From: an uncultured Lachnospiraceae bacterium
GTDB lineage: Bacteria > Bacillota > Clostridia > Lachnospirales > Lachnospiraceae
DNA length: 64,000 nucleotides
Reading direction: 5' to 3'
NCBI GenBank assembly: GCA_910584685.1
Contig: CAJUAO010000017.1
Span: forward strand, 6,294 to 70,293
Positions within the stretch are counted from its first letter, which is position 1; each line of letters starts with the position of its first letter. Below are positions 1 through 8,472 of the stretch, piece by piece. The notes below the pieces were generated by a model. It was given only the letters and a program-made list of their open reading frames with translations. It had not been told where the DNA came from and did no database searches. A program made the translations under genes and the position numbers.

Positions 1-196
1 GAGCGCATAGAAGCATATATCCGCCATTCTTTAATATTTCGGTCATTTCGGAGTTTTCTGTCTGAACAAGCATGGTTATGTTAGACATATAATCTGGCAG
101 CTTTAAATCAAGCCATACCTGCGCCACTATACATACTACGCTTAACAATATAAACCCAATCTGCTGCTTTTCAAGATTTTTTAGCAACTTAATCAT
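1..196 (-). CDS. ABC transporter ATP-binding/permease protein, N-terminal part (partial)
   Basis: Only the first 65 codons lie in the window; the gene continues past base 1. The visible protein starts MIKLLKNLEKQQIGF, has one hydrophobic helix at about residues 14-30 (FILLSVVCIVAQVWLDL) and then a polar stretch containing LPDYMSNITMLVQ. This is how the first membrane span of half-size multidrug ABC exporters of Firmicutes usually reads (helix, then DLxLPDYMS). The ATP-binding domain is not visible. A ribosome binding site (GAAAGGAA) sits just upstream, and a consensus promoter is 45-75 bases upstream. Substrate cannot be inferred. The assignment rests on N-terminal resemblance only. Confidence 0.7.
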   Translation of the reverse strand, partial: MIKLLKNLEKQQIGFILLSVVCIVAQVWLDLKLPDYMSNITMLVQTENSEMTEILKNGGYMLLCA

Positions 197-240
197 TATG
201 TTTCATTCCTTTCAATTCATGGCAATTAATAGTGGTTGAA

Positions 241-269
241 ATTATATGACTATTGGAATAATATGTCAA
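241..269 (-). promoter_or_regulatory. Consensus sigma-A promoter for the ABC exporter
   Basis: Reading the minus strand, TTGACA (269-264) and TATAAT (246-241) are separated by exactly 17 bases: both hexamers are perfect. An imperfect operator-like inverted repeat, AATAGT (228-233) and ACTATT (249-254), brackets the -10 box. This would suit a repressor such as a MarR-type protein, but no regulator gene is visible here, so that part is inference. Confidence 0.75.
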
Positions 270-307
270 TAAAATAAATATAAAGAATTTATGAAATTGC
301 GGATACT

Positions 308-1090
308 TTAATCCTGATAAAATTTAATATATAATTTCTCTCTTCTGTCTTTTTTTACGGGAAATTCATTCCTGTACCGGTCTGCCTCTGAAATATTTAT
401 ATCGGCATATAAAATATTTTTATCTGTACACTTGGTAATCCTTTCTCCATAGGGCGAGTATACTGCCGAGCTGCCATCATACGTAATTCCGTTTCCTTTT
501 CCCACTCTGTTTACTCCTACTATAAACACCTGATTTTCTATGGCTCTTGCCCTTAAAAGAGCATCCCACTGCTCCTTTCTTTCCGCCGGCCAGTTTGCAA
601 TAACTGTTATTATTTTGCTCTCCTTAGAGGCATACTGAAAAATCTCAGGAAATCTTAAGTCATAGCACACAAACATAGACAGCTTTTCACCCTTGTATAA
701 AACAGATTCTATATTGTCACCCTTACCGTAATAATCAGCTTCTCCTCCATATGAAAACGGATGCAGCTTTTTATAATATGACCTTAACCTGCCTTTCTCA
801 ACAAGAACTGATAAATTATACGGCATATCATCAACATATACCATACCGAATATAATATCTGTATCATATTTCAAGGACAGCTCCTTAAAATACTCCACAG
901 TCTCTCCTCCCTCAAGGCTTTTTTCTCCCGCATATTCAACGTTCATTGTAAAGCCGGTAAGTGTCATCTCCGGAAATACTATAAGCTCTGCTCCCTCCTT
1001 CGCCGCATCGCTTACTAATTTATTACATATAAGCTTATTCTGCTCTTTATTTTCCCACACCGGAGCCATCTGCGTAACTGCTATCCTCAT
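308..1090 (-). CDS. Carbon-nitrogen hydrolase (nitrilase superfamily, omega-amidase-like)
   Basis: This 260-residue cytoplasmic enzyme has the complete nitrilase catalytic triad: Glu41 (VFPEMTLTGF), Lys108 (YYKKLHPF) and Cys142 (FVCYDLRFPE). Family members hydrolyse the C-N bond of amides or nitriles through a thioester on the cysteine. The LHPFSYGGE and CYDLRFPE context resembles the omega-amidase/YafV branch, which deaminates alpha-ketoglutaramate and related omega-amides; the exact substrate is inference. Length is normal for a single-domain member. The start follows a GGGAG box. It lies 52 bases downstream of the SGNH esterase on the same strand, so the two may share a transcript, but no functional link is evident. 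Confidence 0.88.
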   Translation of the reverse strand: MRIAVTQMAPVWENKEQNKLICNKLVSDAAKEGAELIVFPEMTLTGFTMNVEYAGEKSLEGGETVEYFKELSLKYDTDIIFGMVYVDDMPYNLSVLVEKGRLRSYYKKLHPFSYGGEADYYGKGDNIESVLYKGEKLSMFVCYDLRFPEIFQYASKESKIITVIANWPAERKEQWDALLRARAIENQVFIVGVNRVGKGNGITYDGSSAVYSPYGERITKCTDKNILYADINISEADRYRNEFPVKKDRREKLYIKFYQD

Positions 1091-1142
1091 ATTAATCTCC
1101 CATACTGTCTTAACAAATAATTATTATAATGCTGCTTCTGCA

Positions 1143-1889
1143 CTATTTCAGCATCTCCGCAAGCTTTTTAAGCCTTTTATTTTCCTTTATAAGCTCTGCC
1201 GCCATTTCTGCATATATCCTTGCTCCGTTTATACTAAGGTGTGTGTTGTCCTCTGCGCCTTCCTCATATGCGCCCTTATATTGCCCTTTTTTTGTGTGAA
1301 GATAAAGCTCCTTACTTTTTTCATTTCCAATTTTATTCAGATAATCTGTGCTAAGCCTTCCCAAATCAAGCACCGGCAAATCCTGCTCCTCCGCCATTTT
1401 AAGCATGACCTGCCTGTATTCATCAAAGCTTATTTTAAATACCTCCGTATTATCGCAGTTTCTTCTGGCCACAGGTGTAACAAGTATGCACTCCGCAGAT
1501 TTTTCCCTGCATATATCAATATACTGCTGTATATATATATGAAAATCCTCCGCCGGCACATACCTTTCAGGTCTCTGTATTGTGGCGTCATTATGTCCAA
1601 ACTGAACAAGCATATAATCTCCGCAGGAAAGGACGGGCTCTATTTCCTTAAGCTTTCCCTCCTCAATAAAGGAGCGTGAGCTTCTTCCTCCTATCGCCCT
1701 GTTTTCTATTGTCACCGACGGCATGATATAAGCCCTTGACTGGGGATATGTACAGGCTTCACATACTGTTTCCTTCATTTTTTCTCTTTCTTTAAAATAT
1801 TCCCAAAAAACCTGCCCCCAGCCTGTCTGGGGATAATAATACCCGTCATATGACTGGACCGTAGAATCTGATACTAAAAACACCTTCAT
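1143..1889 (-). CDS. SGNH/GDSL hydrolase, rhamnogalacturonan acetylesterase-like
   Basis: The 248-residue protein carries the four SGNH blocks: Ser9 in block I (VSDSTVQ), Gly68 in NRAIGGRSS, Asn100 in QFGHND, and Asp214/His217 in DNTHLS. The block order and the QTGWGQ motif match rhamnogalacturonan/xylan acetylesterases (CE12 type), which remove acetyl groups from pectin side structures. There is no signal peptide, so it should act in the cytoplasm on imported oligosaccharides, as the two GH43 enzymes of this window appear to do. The loop at residues 36-57, before block II, is longer than in many relatives. Polysaccharide specificity is inference; the hydrolase fold assignment is firm. Confidence 0.85.
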   Translation of the reverse strand: MKVFLVSDSTVQSYDGYYYPQTGWGQVFWEYFKEREKMKETVCEACTYPQSRAYIMPSVTIENRAIGGRSSRSFIEEGKLKEIEPVLSCGDYMLVQFGHNDATIQRPERYVPAEDFHIYIQQYIDICREKSAECILVTPVARRNCDNTEVFKISFDEYRQVMLKMAEEQDLPVLDLGRLSTDYLNKIGNEKSKELYLHTKKGQYKGAYEEGAEDNTHLSINGARIYAEMAAELIKENKRLKKLAEMLK

Positions 1890-1949
1890 AAGCCATCTTC
1901 CTTTCCTTAAATATAATTATTTATTCATTGTACGGCTTTTATATATAAT

Positions 1950-1992
1950 AAAAAGGAAAAGCAGCTACATTAATTTAAAAGCTTTCTTTCCC
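1950..1992 (-). terminator. Probable rho-independent terminator after rnpB
   Basis: On the minus strand a GGAAAGAAAGCT arm pairs with AGCTGCTTTTCC (10 of 12 positions) and is followed by a T-rich run. It lies about 40 bases downstream of the 3' end of the RNase P RNA. Confidence 0.6.
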
Positions 1993-2032
1993 CTTTTATA
2001 CAAATCTTAAATTAATAAAACAATTATTAATA

Positions 2033-2384
2033 AAAGCGACTAAGACTATAAGCCGGGTTATGTTTTAGACGGTCATCTATCTAGGCCTGACGTCGCCGCC
2101 AGGCTCAAGCGACCTACCCGAAAGTATAGGCGGGCAACCCACTTTCTGTTCGGTCTTGCTTCGAATGGGGTTTACATGGCCCTGTCTGTTACCAGACAGG
2201 CGGTAGTCTCTTACACTGCCTTTCCACCCTTACCAATTTATATTGGCGGTATATTTCTGTTGCACTTTCCTTAGAGTCACCTCCACCAGACGTTATCTGG
2301 CATCCTGCCCTATGAAGCCCGGACTTTCCTCACCTGCTGTCTTTCGACACCTGCAGCCGCGACCATCTGTCCTACTCGCTTTCC
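2033..2384 (-). ncRNA. rnpB: RNase P RNA, bacterial type A
   Basis: This is the catalytic RNA that trims tRNA 5' leaders. On the minus strand the conserved 5' core reads GAGGAAAGTCCGGGCT, followed later by GGTAAGGGTGGAAAGG and GTGTAAGAGACTACCG, and near the 3' end by GTAGGTCGCTTGAGCC. These are the universal P4 and CR regions. Helix P1 closes between AAAGCGA (2382-2376) and TCGCTTT (2039-2033), which sets both ends to within a few bases. The GCCTGTCTGG...CCAGACAGG arm type fits type A RNAs, which occur in many Clostridia. It has its own promoter just upstream. Confidence 0.95.
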
Positions 2385-2385
2385 T

Positions 2386-2414
2386 ATATTAACATATAAC
2401 TTCCTTATAAACAA
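2386..2414 (-). promoter_or_regulatory. Promoter of rnpB
   Basis: On the minus strand, TTGTTT (2414-2409) and TAATAT (2391-2386) are 17 bases apart, with a TG one base upstream of the -10 (extended -10). The -10 box lies immediately next to the inferred 5' end of the RNA, so the exact start point is uncertain by a few bases. Confidence 0.55.
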
Positions 2415-2436
2415 TATTTTTATTACATATTTTATT

Positions 2437-4209
2437 TTACGGAAGAATATAATGTTCAAGACATTCATTATACTTTTCCTTAAAATTCTTCTCGTCCTTA
2501 TGCTTCAGGGCGTCAAGATATCCGTGAGTCTCGTAATTATCCTCATGTATCTGGATAAGAGATACTGCAATATTTGAACAATGGTCCGATATACGCTCAT
2601 AATTTACTAGCACATCGGATAATACAAATCCAAGCTCAATGGTGCACTTTCCTTCCCTGAGCCTTCTTACATGACGATTCTTTATCTCATAATTCAAGGT
2701 ATCTATGGCCTCCTCGAGAGGCTCAACTGCTGTAGCAAGTATATCGTCATTATCCTTAAACACCTTAAAGGACAAATTAACAATATCCTGAACTGCCTGT
2801 CCAAACACGCTAAGCTCTGTCTTTGCCTTCTCTGAGAATTTAAGCTCCTTGTCGTGCATTTCCTTTGCAGCCTCCTGTATATTGATGGCGTGGTCAGATA
2901 TTCTCTCAAAATCACCAATACAGTGAAGCAGCTCTGAAAGCATTCTGCTGTCGTTTTCATTTAGGTTTTTACTGCTCAGCTTAACAAGATATGTTCCAAG
3001 CTCATCCTCATACTTATCTACCTTGTCCTCCAAATCGCTTACCTCAAGCGCCAAATCCTCATCATAGCCGGTAAGTAAGCTCATTGCTTTAAATAAACAT
3101 TCCTTTGAAAGCTCCGACATATTCTCAGCCACACTCTTGCTGTGGGCAATGGCAAGTCCCGGAACGTCAAGAAATCTTGTATCAAGAGCTCTGAAGTCCT
3201 TTTCCATCTGTGTCTTCTTGACTGAATTTTCAGGATTATCCTTAACTGTAAGGCATGCAAGCTTTTCAAGAAGTCCCGCAAAAGGAAACAGCACAAGGAC
3301 TGTCAGTATATTAAATACACTGTGAACTACCGCTATGCTTACCTCCGATGCCTGACTGTCCATAAAGTTAAAGTGAATAAATGCATTTAAAAGATAGAAC
3401 AGTATCATAAATAATACAGTTCCTATTATGTTAAAGTAAAGATGAACTAATGCCGTTCTTCTGGCGTTTTTGCCTGTACCTATGCTGGAAATTATGGCGG
3501 TTACACATGTACCTATATTTTGTCCCATAATAATAGGTAATGCGGCGCTAAATGACAATACTCCCGTTGCGCATAATGCCTGAAGTATACCAACTGACGC
3601 CGACGAGCTTTGAATAACCGCTGTGAGTATGGCTCCCGCTATCATACCAAGAATCGGATTTTTAAACACCGTAAGTATGTTTGTAAATTCCGGCACCTCT
3701 GCAAGAGGCTTAACTGCGGCGCTCATGGCGCCCATACCTGTCATAAGTATTGCAAAGCCTATAAGTATAGAGCCTACTACCTTTTTCTTCTCGCTCTTTG
3801 TAAACATTAAAAATATTATGCCGATAAAAGCAAATACAGGCGAAAAGGATTCAGGCTTTAAAAGCTGCATAATAAAATTATCTCCCTCTACACCCGTTAA
3901 GCTTAAAATCCATGATGTAACAGTAGTACCTATATTGGCGCCCATAATAATGTAAACTGCCTGATGGAGCTTCATAATGCCTGAGTTAACAAAGCCGACT
4001 ACCATTACTGTCGTAGCTGACGATGACTGGATGGCTGCCGTAACGCCGGCGCCTAAAAGAACTGCAAATATTGGTTTTGAGGTAAGCTTTTCAAGTATAG
4101 TTTCCAGCTTTCCTCCCGATAGTTTCTCAAGTCCGTCACCAAGCGAATGCATTCCATACAGGAATAATGCCAAGCCTCCAAGCATTGACAAAACATCAAA
4201 TAAGTCCAT
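2437..4209 (-). CDS. Na/Pi cotransporter family protein with C-terminal PhoU-like domain
   Basis: About 590 residues. The N-terminal 310 residues form two inverted NptA/PNaS repeats, each with the QSSSA signature (AAIQSSSATT and AVIQSSSASV) and GQNIGTCVTA/GANIGTTVTS partners. These are the substrate-binding repeats of type II sodium-phosphate cotransporters. Residues from about 370 to the end are helical with two PhoU-like segments (ERISDHAINI and ERISDHCSNI). Such fusions import phosphate driven by sodium, with the PhoU part probably regulating activity. An in-frame ATG exists 8 codons upstream (4233). I prefer 4209 because the family starts MDxFxVLxMxGGLALFLYGM and an AAGGA box precedes it, although it is very close to the ATG. 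Confidence 0.92.
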   Translation of the reverse strand: MDLFDVLSMLGGLALFLYGMHSLGDGLEKLSGGKLETILEKLTSKPIFAVLLGAGVTAAIQSSSATTVMVVGFVNSGIMKLHQAVYIIMGANIGTTVTSWILSLTGVEGDNFIMQLLKPESFSPVFAFIGIIFLMFTKSEKKKVVGSILIGFAILMTGMGAMSAAVKPLAEVPEFTNILTVFKNPILGMIAGAILTAVIQSSSASVGILQALCATGVLSFSAALPIIMGQNIGTCVTAIISSIGTGKNARRTALVHLYFNIIGTVLFMILFYLLNAFIHFNFMDSQASEVSIAVVHSVFNILTVLVLFPFAGLLEKLACLTVKDNPENSVKKTQMEKDFRALDTRFLDVPGLAIAHSKSVAENMSELSKECLFKAMSLLTGYDEDLALEVSDLEDKVDKYEDELGTYLVKLSSKNLNENDSRMLSELLHCIGDFERISDHAINIQEAAKEMHDKELKFSEKAKTELSVFGQAVQDIVNLSFKVFKDNDDILATAVEPLEEAIDTLNYEIKNRHVRRLREGKCTIELGFVLSDVLVNYERISDHCSNIAVSLIQIHEDNYETHGYLDALKHKDEKNFKEKYNECLEHYILP

Positions 4210-4356
4210 AATCCTTACCCATGCCTTTCTCATTTCATATGTATTTTTACCGCATATATTTTAATCATACAATATATTTTCAAAAAAGTATACATTTTTA
4301 TGAAAATTTATCGGCATAAAAATTACCGGCATGAAAAACACCTGTATCTGCCGCTG

Positions 4357-4416
4357 TTCAGCCTTGCTTTATATCTTGTGTTAAAGTCCCCCTCTAAAAT
4401 ATCAGGCAAGGCTGAA
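4357..4416. repeat. Inverted repeat with 38-base loop
   Basis: TTCAGCCTTGC (4357-4367) is perfectly complementary to GCAAGGCTGAA (4406-4416). It lies between the Na/Pi transporter start and the end of the TIGR04086 gene. It may terminate the latter, but there is no clear T run. Confidence 0.45.
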
Positions 4417-4457
4417 TAAGCATACCATGCTTGCGCCATCTTGATTTTCATATGTTT

Positions 4458-4835
4458 TCAGCTTATTATTCCTCCTACAAAGCCCCCTCCTACACAGCAT
4501 AACAGACCTGCAATCACAGGCATCTCTCCCTGATACACCTGACCTGTCACAAGGAAGGATACTAATGAAAGCACAAGAAAATATGTAGCTCCTACTGCAA
4601 TGCCCCATATAAAACGTCTTTTTTCCTTTACTTTTCCTATAATGAAGCCGCCTGCCATGTTTGCAGCAAAGTATATTACTCCTATTCCTATAAGCACCAT
4701 TTTATCATTAAAGCCTGCCTTTAATAATAAAAGCGCCAGTATCATAAGAAGCCCTATCGTTACTATGGCAGTTACAACTATTGTTTTAGCTATAGGAATA
4801 AGATTTTGTTTTATGGCATTTCCATTTTTATCCAT
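4458..4835 (-). CDS. TIGR04086 family membrane protein
   Basis: A 125-residue integral membrane protein with four hydrophobic helices (roughly residues 15-38, 46-64, 76-97 and 104-123). The Gly-rich pattern AANMAGGFIIGKxKEKRRFIWGIAVG matches the TIGR04086 family, conserved in Clostridia and of unknown function. The start at 4835 is chosen because a GAGGGG box lies 7 bases upstream; the track-style upstream TTG has no such site. The gene is monocistronic and diverges from the CBS-domain protein across a repeat-filled region. Confidence 0.8.
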   Translation of the reverse strand: MDKNGNAIKQNLIPIAKTIVVTAIVTIGLLMILALLLLKAGFNDKMVLIGIGVIYFAANMAGGFIIGKVKEKRRFIWGIAVGATYFLVLSLVSFLVTGQVYQGEMPVIAGLLCCVGGGFVGGIIS

Positions 4836-4944
4836 TTTTAAGCCCCTCAAAGAATATTTTATTAACCATATTTATGTGGTAATTATTTATATAGAACTTA
4901 TTTTTATAATTATTTGCTTGACATACATTATTGGGTACTTTAAA

Positions 4945-5180
4945 ATAAAAAAGTGTCGTCTAAAGCCGACACTTGCAAATTCGGCAGAGCCGAATTTGTG
5001 GCTTGCATGACGGAATTTCCTATTATATAAAAAAGTGTCGCACGGCAGCGACACTTATAAATTCGGCTCTGCCGAATTTATAGTTGTTCGCCGCTATGTT
5101 GTCGCTTTAGAAGTTTCCAATTATATAAAAAAGTGTTAAGAACTTTAGTTCTTTGGAGACTTATAAACCTTCCGGAGCAA
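4945..5180 (+). repeat. Tandem array of three copies of a dispersed structured repeat
   Basis: Copy 1: hairpin AAGTGTCG...CGACACTT (4951-4974), then a perfect 10-base-arm palindrome CAAATTCGGC-AGA-GCCGAATTTG (4976-4998). Copy 2: hairpin 5033-5056, then ATAAATTCGGC-TCT-GCCGAATTTAT (5057-5081) and a tail GCCGCTATGTTGTCGCTTTAG (about 5090-5110). Copy 3 (about 5124-5180) is degenerate but keeps the AATTATATAAAAAAGTGT head. The array fills the region between two divergent genes, upstream of the CBS-domain gene. Related copies lie at 26566-26690, 41478-41568, 42196-42310 and 42312-42430. Confidence 0.8.
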
Positions 5181-5246
5181 ACTTATGTTTTACATTAAAG
5201 AAGTTTAATATATAAATATATAATATAAAAAGGAGTGATTTTCCAA

Positions 5247-6503
5247 TTGGAACCCGGGACTAATTTTATGATTTTAGCTATTATTATTTTGCTGTTACTT
5301 TCTGCATTTTTTTCATCTGCTGAAACAGCCCTTACTACTGTCAACAGGATTCGCATCCGCTCCCTTGCAGATGACGGAAATAAAAGCGCTGTGATTATCT
5401 TAAAAATTCTTGATAATTCTTCAAAAATGCTAAGTGCAATTCTTATTGGCAATAACATAGTAAATATTGCAGTATCATCACTTACTACCATTCTTGCCCA
5501 GACCATTTGGGGTAACTATGCCGTAACAATCGCTACTGCTGTTTTAACCGTACTTGTTCTTATTTTTGGAGAGATTACTCCTAAGACCATGGCTACTCTT
5601 AAGGCAGAAGCTCTTGCGCTTAAATATGCCCGTGTTATATACGGGCTTATGTGGATACTTACGCCTGTTATTATTATTATAAATATACTTTCAAAAGGCG
5701 TTATGGCCATTTTTAGAATAGACCCTAATGAAAAAAAGGATACTATAACAGAAACCGAGCTTAGGACTATTGTTGATGTAAGCCATGAGGAGGGCGTTAT
5801 AGAGTCCGACGAGCGGGAAATGATAAACAACGTATTCGACTTTGGCGACAACAGGGCTAAGGATGTTATGATTCCCCGTATAGATATGTCTGTTATTGAT
5901 GTAAATTGCAGCTATGACGAGCTTCTTAAGGTTTTCAAGGAGGATAAATACACCAGATTCCCTGTTTATAGTGATTCACCTGATAACATTATAGGCATTA
6001 TTAATGTAAAGGATATTCTTTTATATAAATCAGACGAGGATTTTAATATGAAAAATTACCTCCGTCAGCCTTATTTTACATATGAGCATAAAAACCTCTC
6101 TGACTTAATGATTGAAATGAAAAAGGCAAGCGTAAATATCACTATAGTACTTGACGAATATGGCGCTGCCACCGGTATGATTACCCTTGAAGATTTAATT
6201 GAAGAAATTGTCGGCGATATCCGTGACGAATATGATTATGACGAGGAGGACCCCCTTACGGCTCTCAATGAAAATGAATATATTGTGGAAGGTCAAATGA
6301 ATTTAGATGATTTTAACGATGACCTGGGAACAAAGCTTACATCAGACGACTATGATTCCGTTGGAGGCTTTATTATGGAAAGGCTTGACCGCATGGCTTC
6401 CGTAGGCGATACGGTAGAAACTGAAGAAGTTACTCTTGTAGTTGAACAGATGGAGAAAAACCGTATAGAAAAAATACATGTATACCGAAAACCATGTCAA
6501 TAA
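5247..6503 (+). CDS. DUF21/CBS/CorC_HlyC domain membrane protein (CNNM-type)
   Basis: About 418 residues. Residues 5-190 are a DUF21 (CNNM) transmembrane domain with the FFSSAETALTTVNRIRI motif. Residues about 205-320 hold two CBS motifs (VMIPRIDMSVID...FPVYSDSPDNIIGIINVKD and a second repeat). The C-terminal 80 residues are a CorC_HlyC FAD-like domain. Family members export magnesium or other cations in exchange for sodium; the old name haemolysin is misleading. The start is set at a TTG (5247) with AGGAG 11 bases upstream. The in-frame GTG at 5235 overlaps the ribosome binding site itself, and the first ATG is 21 bases further in. No neighbour shares its strand. Confidence 0.88.
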   Translation: MEPGTNFMILAIIILLLLSAFFSSAETALTTVNRIRIRSLADDGNKSAVIILKILDNSSKMLSAILIGNNIVNIAVSSLTTILAQTIWGNYAVTIATAVLTVLVLIFGEITPKTMATLKAEALALKYARVIYGLMWILTPVIIIINILSKGVMAIFRIDPNEKKDTITETELRTIVDVSHEEGVIESDEREMINNVFDFGDNRAKDVMIPRIDMSVIDVNCSYDELLKVFKEDKYTRFPVYSDSPDNIIGIINVKDILLYKSDEDFNMKNYLRQPYFTYEHKNLSDLMIEMKKASVNITIVLDEYGAATGMITLEDLIEEIVGDIRDEYDYDEEDPLTALNENEYIVEGQMNLDDFNDDLGTKLTSDDYDSVGGFIMERLDRMASVGDTVETEEVTLVVEQMEKNRIEKIHVYRKPCQ

Positions 6504-6656
6504 ACATTTTTGTATACTTATAGCTTTTTTGTATATTTACGGCTTTCACCGTTTTTCCTAAATACAAAGAAAACAACTATAATTTAAAAGAAGTGATTTA
6601 TAGGGCATTATAGATTCAATAATTGGCAAAATAAAGCGCCTTGCGAGCTATATTTG

Positions 6657-6714
6657 AAATTCATCAGCAGGATATTATCAGCTTATAAGCCGCAATATCC
6701 TGCTGATGGAATTT
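6657..6714. repeat. Long inverted repeat between the CBS gene and the Tad operon end
   Basis: AAATTCATCAGCAGGATATT (6657-6676) pairs with AATATCCTGCTGATGGAATTT (6694-6714) with a single bulged G, around a 17-base loop. It lies between two convergent genes and could act as a bidirectional terminator or stabilise the 3' end of the Tad transcript, though it lacks a classical T run. Confidence 0.7.
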
Positions 6715-6756
6715 CTCATCCGGTTTTAAAGCTTACTGTCTGAAACCTTCAGGACA

Positions 6757-7347
6757 CTACTCCCTCATAGGGCTTTTTCTTTTTATTGCCGCCGCTGAAA
6801 AACAGTACATTCCATTATAATCCTTATATATCGCCATCATTGTATAATCGTCTATGGTATTTTCATGGCTTTCACCATCATTTGCAGGAATGGAAAGCAA
6901 TACATTATATTTTTTATATATAAACGACTCTATTTCATTTACCTTATGGCTATGCTCCGTAGCCTCGCCATTGCTGAATTTCTGCTTTTCACTCCAAATT
7001 CTGCTGTCTTTAACATCAGTATAATAAAATCCCTCCCTGTCAGCGTACACCATGCAAACAAGTCTGTCCCTGTAATATTCTGACATAAATGTCTTTCCAT
7101 TCAGCATTACGCTTAGCTCGTCTGTCAAAAATGATGCAGCCGTATTCAAATTTACCTGGGGACTGCCATTTATATCAATATTTTCATATGCAGCCCTAAG
7201 GGCATCCTCCACCGCATTATCCATTATAACATTATATCTGTTGTTCTGATATAATATCTCATACGCTATCTGCTGCCTCAGAGCCATGCAGTCAAAAAAA
7301 CATATAACAAAAACAGTAAAAATAATACAAAAATCAGTTATTTTCAT
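6757..7347 (-). CDS. Tad-locus membrane-anchored protein, unknown function
   Basis: A 196-residue protein with one N-terminal membrane helix (residues 4-20, FCIIFTVFVICFFDCMA) and a polar remainder predicted outside the membrane. It is the last gene of the Tad cluster, 24 bases after its neighbour, with a GGGTAAAGG site before the ATG. Tad operons of Clostridia commonly end with several small, poorly conserved proteins of this shape (pseudopilin- or TadE-like). I cannot assign a specific subunit. Residues 95-170 are rich in Tyr and acidic residues. Confidence 0.6.
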   Translation of the reverse strand: MKITDFCIIFTVFVICFFDCMALRQQIAYEILYQNNRYNVIMDNAVEDALRAAYENIDINGSPQVNLNTAASFLTDELSVMLNGKTFMSEYYRDRLVCMVYADREGFYYTDVKDSRIWSEKQKFSNGEATEHSHKVNEIESFIYKKYNVLLSIPANDGESHENTIDDYTMMAIYKDYNGMYCFSAAAIKRKSPMRE

Positions 7348-7370
7348 CCTTTACCCATTTCCCCACTGTA

Positions 7371-7817
7371 TTATTCAGGCGTTTCCCCTTCATTCTTAAT
7401 ACCTCCCCCGTAACATGCAACCATTTTTTCGCCGTCTGAAACTGAAACCTTAATATATTCATTCCTTGACATATTATAAATATCATTTTTTTCAAGCACC
7501 TCTTTTATATTCCAAAGATAATTCTCCTCACCAAAATATATTATTTCGCTTTCATCTTCATTATATATGCTTTTATAATGGGTTATCATAATATTATATC
7601 TGTTGTTTAAGCCTGTAATATTTTTTTCCAGTGAAAAATACATGCTTTTATCTATGGAGCCGGTATTTCTAGCCTGTTCTACAAAGTATGTTATCTCATT
7701 TACTATATACATCTGCTCAAGCTTTTCGTTTTCATACAGCATATTGTTTAAAGGCAGAATAAACATCATATAAACTGACAGCATTATGGCTGCAACAGTT
7801 CCGTAGGCTTCTCCCAT
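7371..7817 (-). CDS. Tad-locus single-span protein, TadE/pseudopilin-like
   Basis: 148 residues with an N-terminal hydrophobic helix (about residues 6-26, GTVAAIMLSVYMMFILPLNNM) preceded by MGEAY. An acidic residue just before a long helix resembles minor pilins of the Tad type, but no clear prepilin cleavage motif (G/XXXXEY) is visible. It lies 13 bases after the 52-codon gene and 23 before the last gene, in the same operon. Assignment as a pilus component rests on context. Confidence 0.55.
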   Translation of the reverse strand: MGEAYGTVAAIMLSVYMMFILPLNNMLYENEKLEQMYIVNEITYFVEQARNTGSIDKSMYFSLEKNITGLNNRYNIMITHYKSIYNEDESEIIYFGEENYLWNIKEVLEKNDIYNMSRNEYIKVSVSDGEKMVACYGGGIKNEGETPE

Positions 7818-7830
7818 ATGCTACCACCCC

Positions 7831-7989
7831 TTATTTTATTTCAACAATAACAGTATCTCTCACAGCCCTGTCTAAAAGCTTATCAAAGGTTTCATTGTAA
7901 GCGGATATATAATTTAAAAACAGGGTAACTGCCAGAATAAACATTCCAATACCAAGATACTGCTTTAAAAGACTATATGTTTCCTCCAT
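7831..7989 (-). CDS. Small Tad-locus membrane protein (52 aa)
   Basis: The reading frame encodes MEETYSLLKQYLGIGMFI... ending DTVIVEIK, with one hydrophobic helix at about residues 11-26. A textbook AAAGGAG site lies 5 bases before the ATG, and the stop is 13 bases from the next start, so it is surely translated. Its size, position between the 148-codon genes, and helix near the N-terminus suggest a small pilin-like or assembly subunit. No clear family recognised. Confidence 0.65.
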   Translation of the reverse strand: MEETYSLLKQYLGIGMFILAVTLFLNYISAYNETFDKLLDRAVRDTVIVEIK

Positions 7990-8003
7990 TTAACTCCTTT
8001 CTG

Positions 8004-8450
8004 CTACTGTGTAAACATTATACCTGTAATCACATCATTCTGGTCTCTTATAACCTTACCCTGGAAATTTGCATATGGATTTATGTATTTTTTATTTGTG
8101 CTGACACATGCTTCCTCATAGTCGCTTGCTGTCTTTTTTATTAAATCCCCTGATGAAGTGTCAAACTCATATCCGTAATAATTTGACGATTTATTTGTAA
8201 CCACAAGTATTCCTACCTCATCAGTCTTCATTTTCTTTATGACGTTTACAACCTCGCTTCCTGATACCATGGCTCCGTCATATATAATTTTGTCACTTTC
8301 CACAAATTCGGAATTAAGCTTGTTTATCTGGTTTGCTCCATTTGCCGCCGTTTCCTTTGCCTCCCTGGATATAAAAAATCCCAGCGATATAACCACACAT
8401 GTAATAATAGTTCCTGCTGCCAGTATAAGTCCCTTTAAAGAATTTTCCAT
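8004..8450 (-). CDS. Tad-locus pilin-like protein with N-terminal helix
   Basis: 148 residues starting MENSLKGLILAAGTIITCVVI, one membrane helix at about 6-28, then a soluble domain. The short polar head followed by a helix resembles type IV pilin-like proteins, and the gene directly follows the membrane platform gene, where Flp/TadE-like genes often sit. In related genomes such proteins are often mislabelled as ABC permeases; nothing in the sequence supports that. AAGGAGG lies 9 bases before the ATG. Confidence 0.55.
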   Translation of the reverse strand: MENSLKGLILAAGTIITCVVISLGFFISREAKETAANGANQINKLNSEFVESDKIIYDGAMVSGSEVVNVIKKMKTDEVGILVVTNKSSNYYGYEFDTSSGDLIKKTASDYEEACVSTNKKYINPYANFQGKVIRDQNDVITGIMFTQ

Positions 8451-8472
8451 TTTAATTTCCTCCTTATTATAT

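Noticed and set aside
4945..5180. CRISPR array
   Set aside because: The tandem units are 80-100 bases, each self-complementary, with no constant-length spacers and no cas genes.
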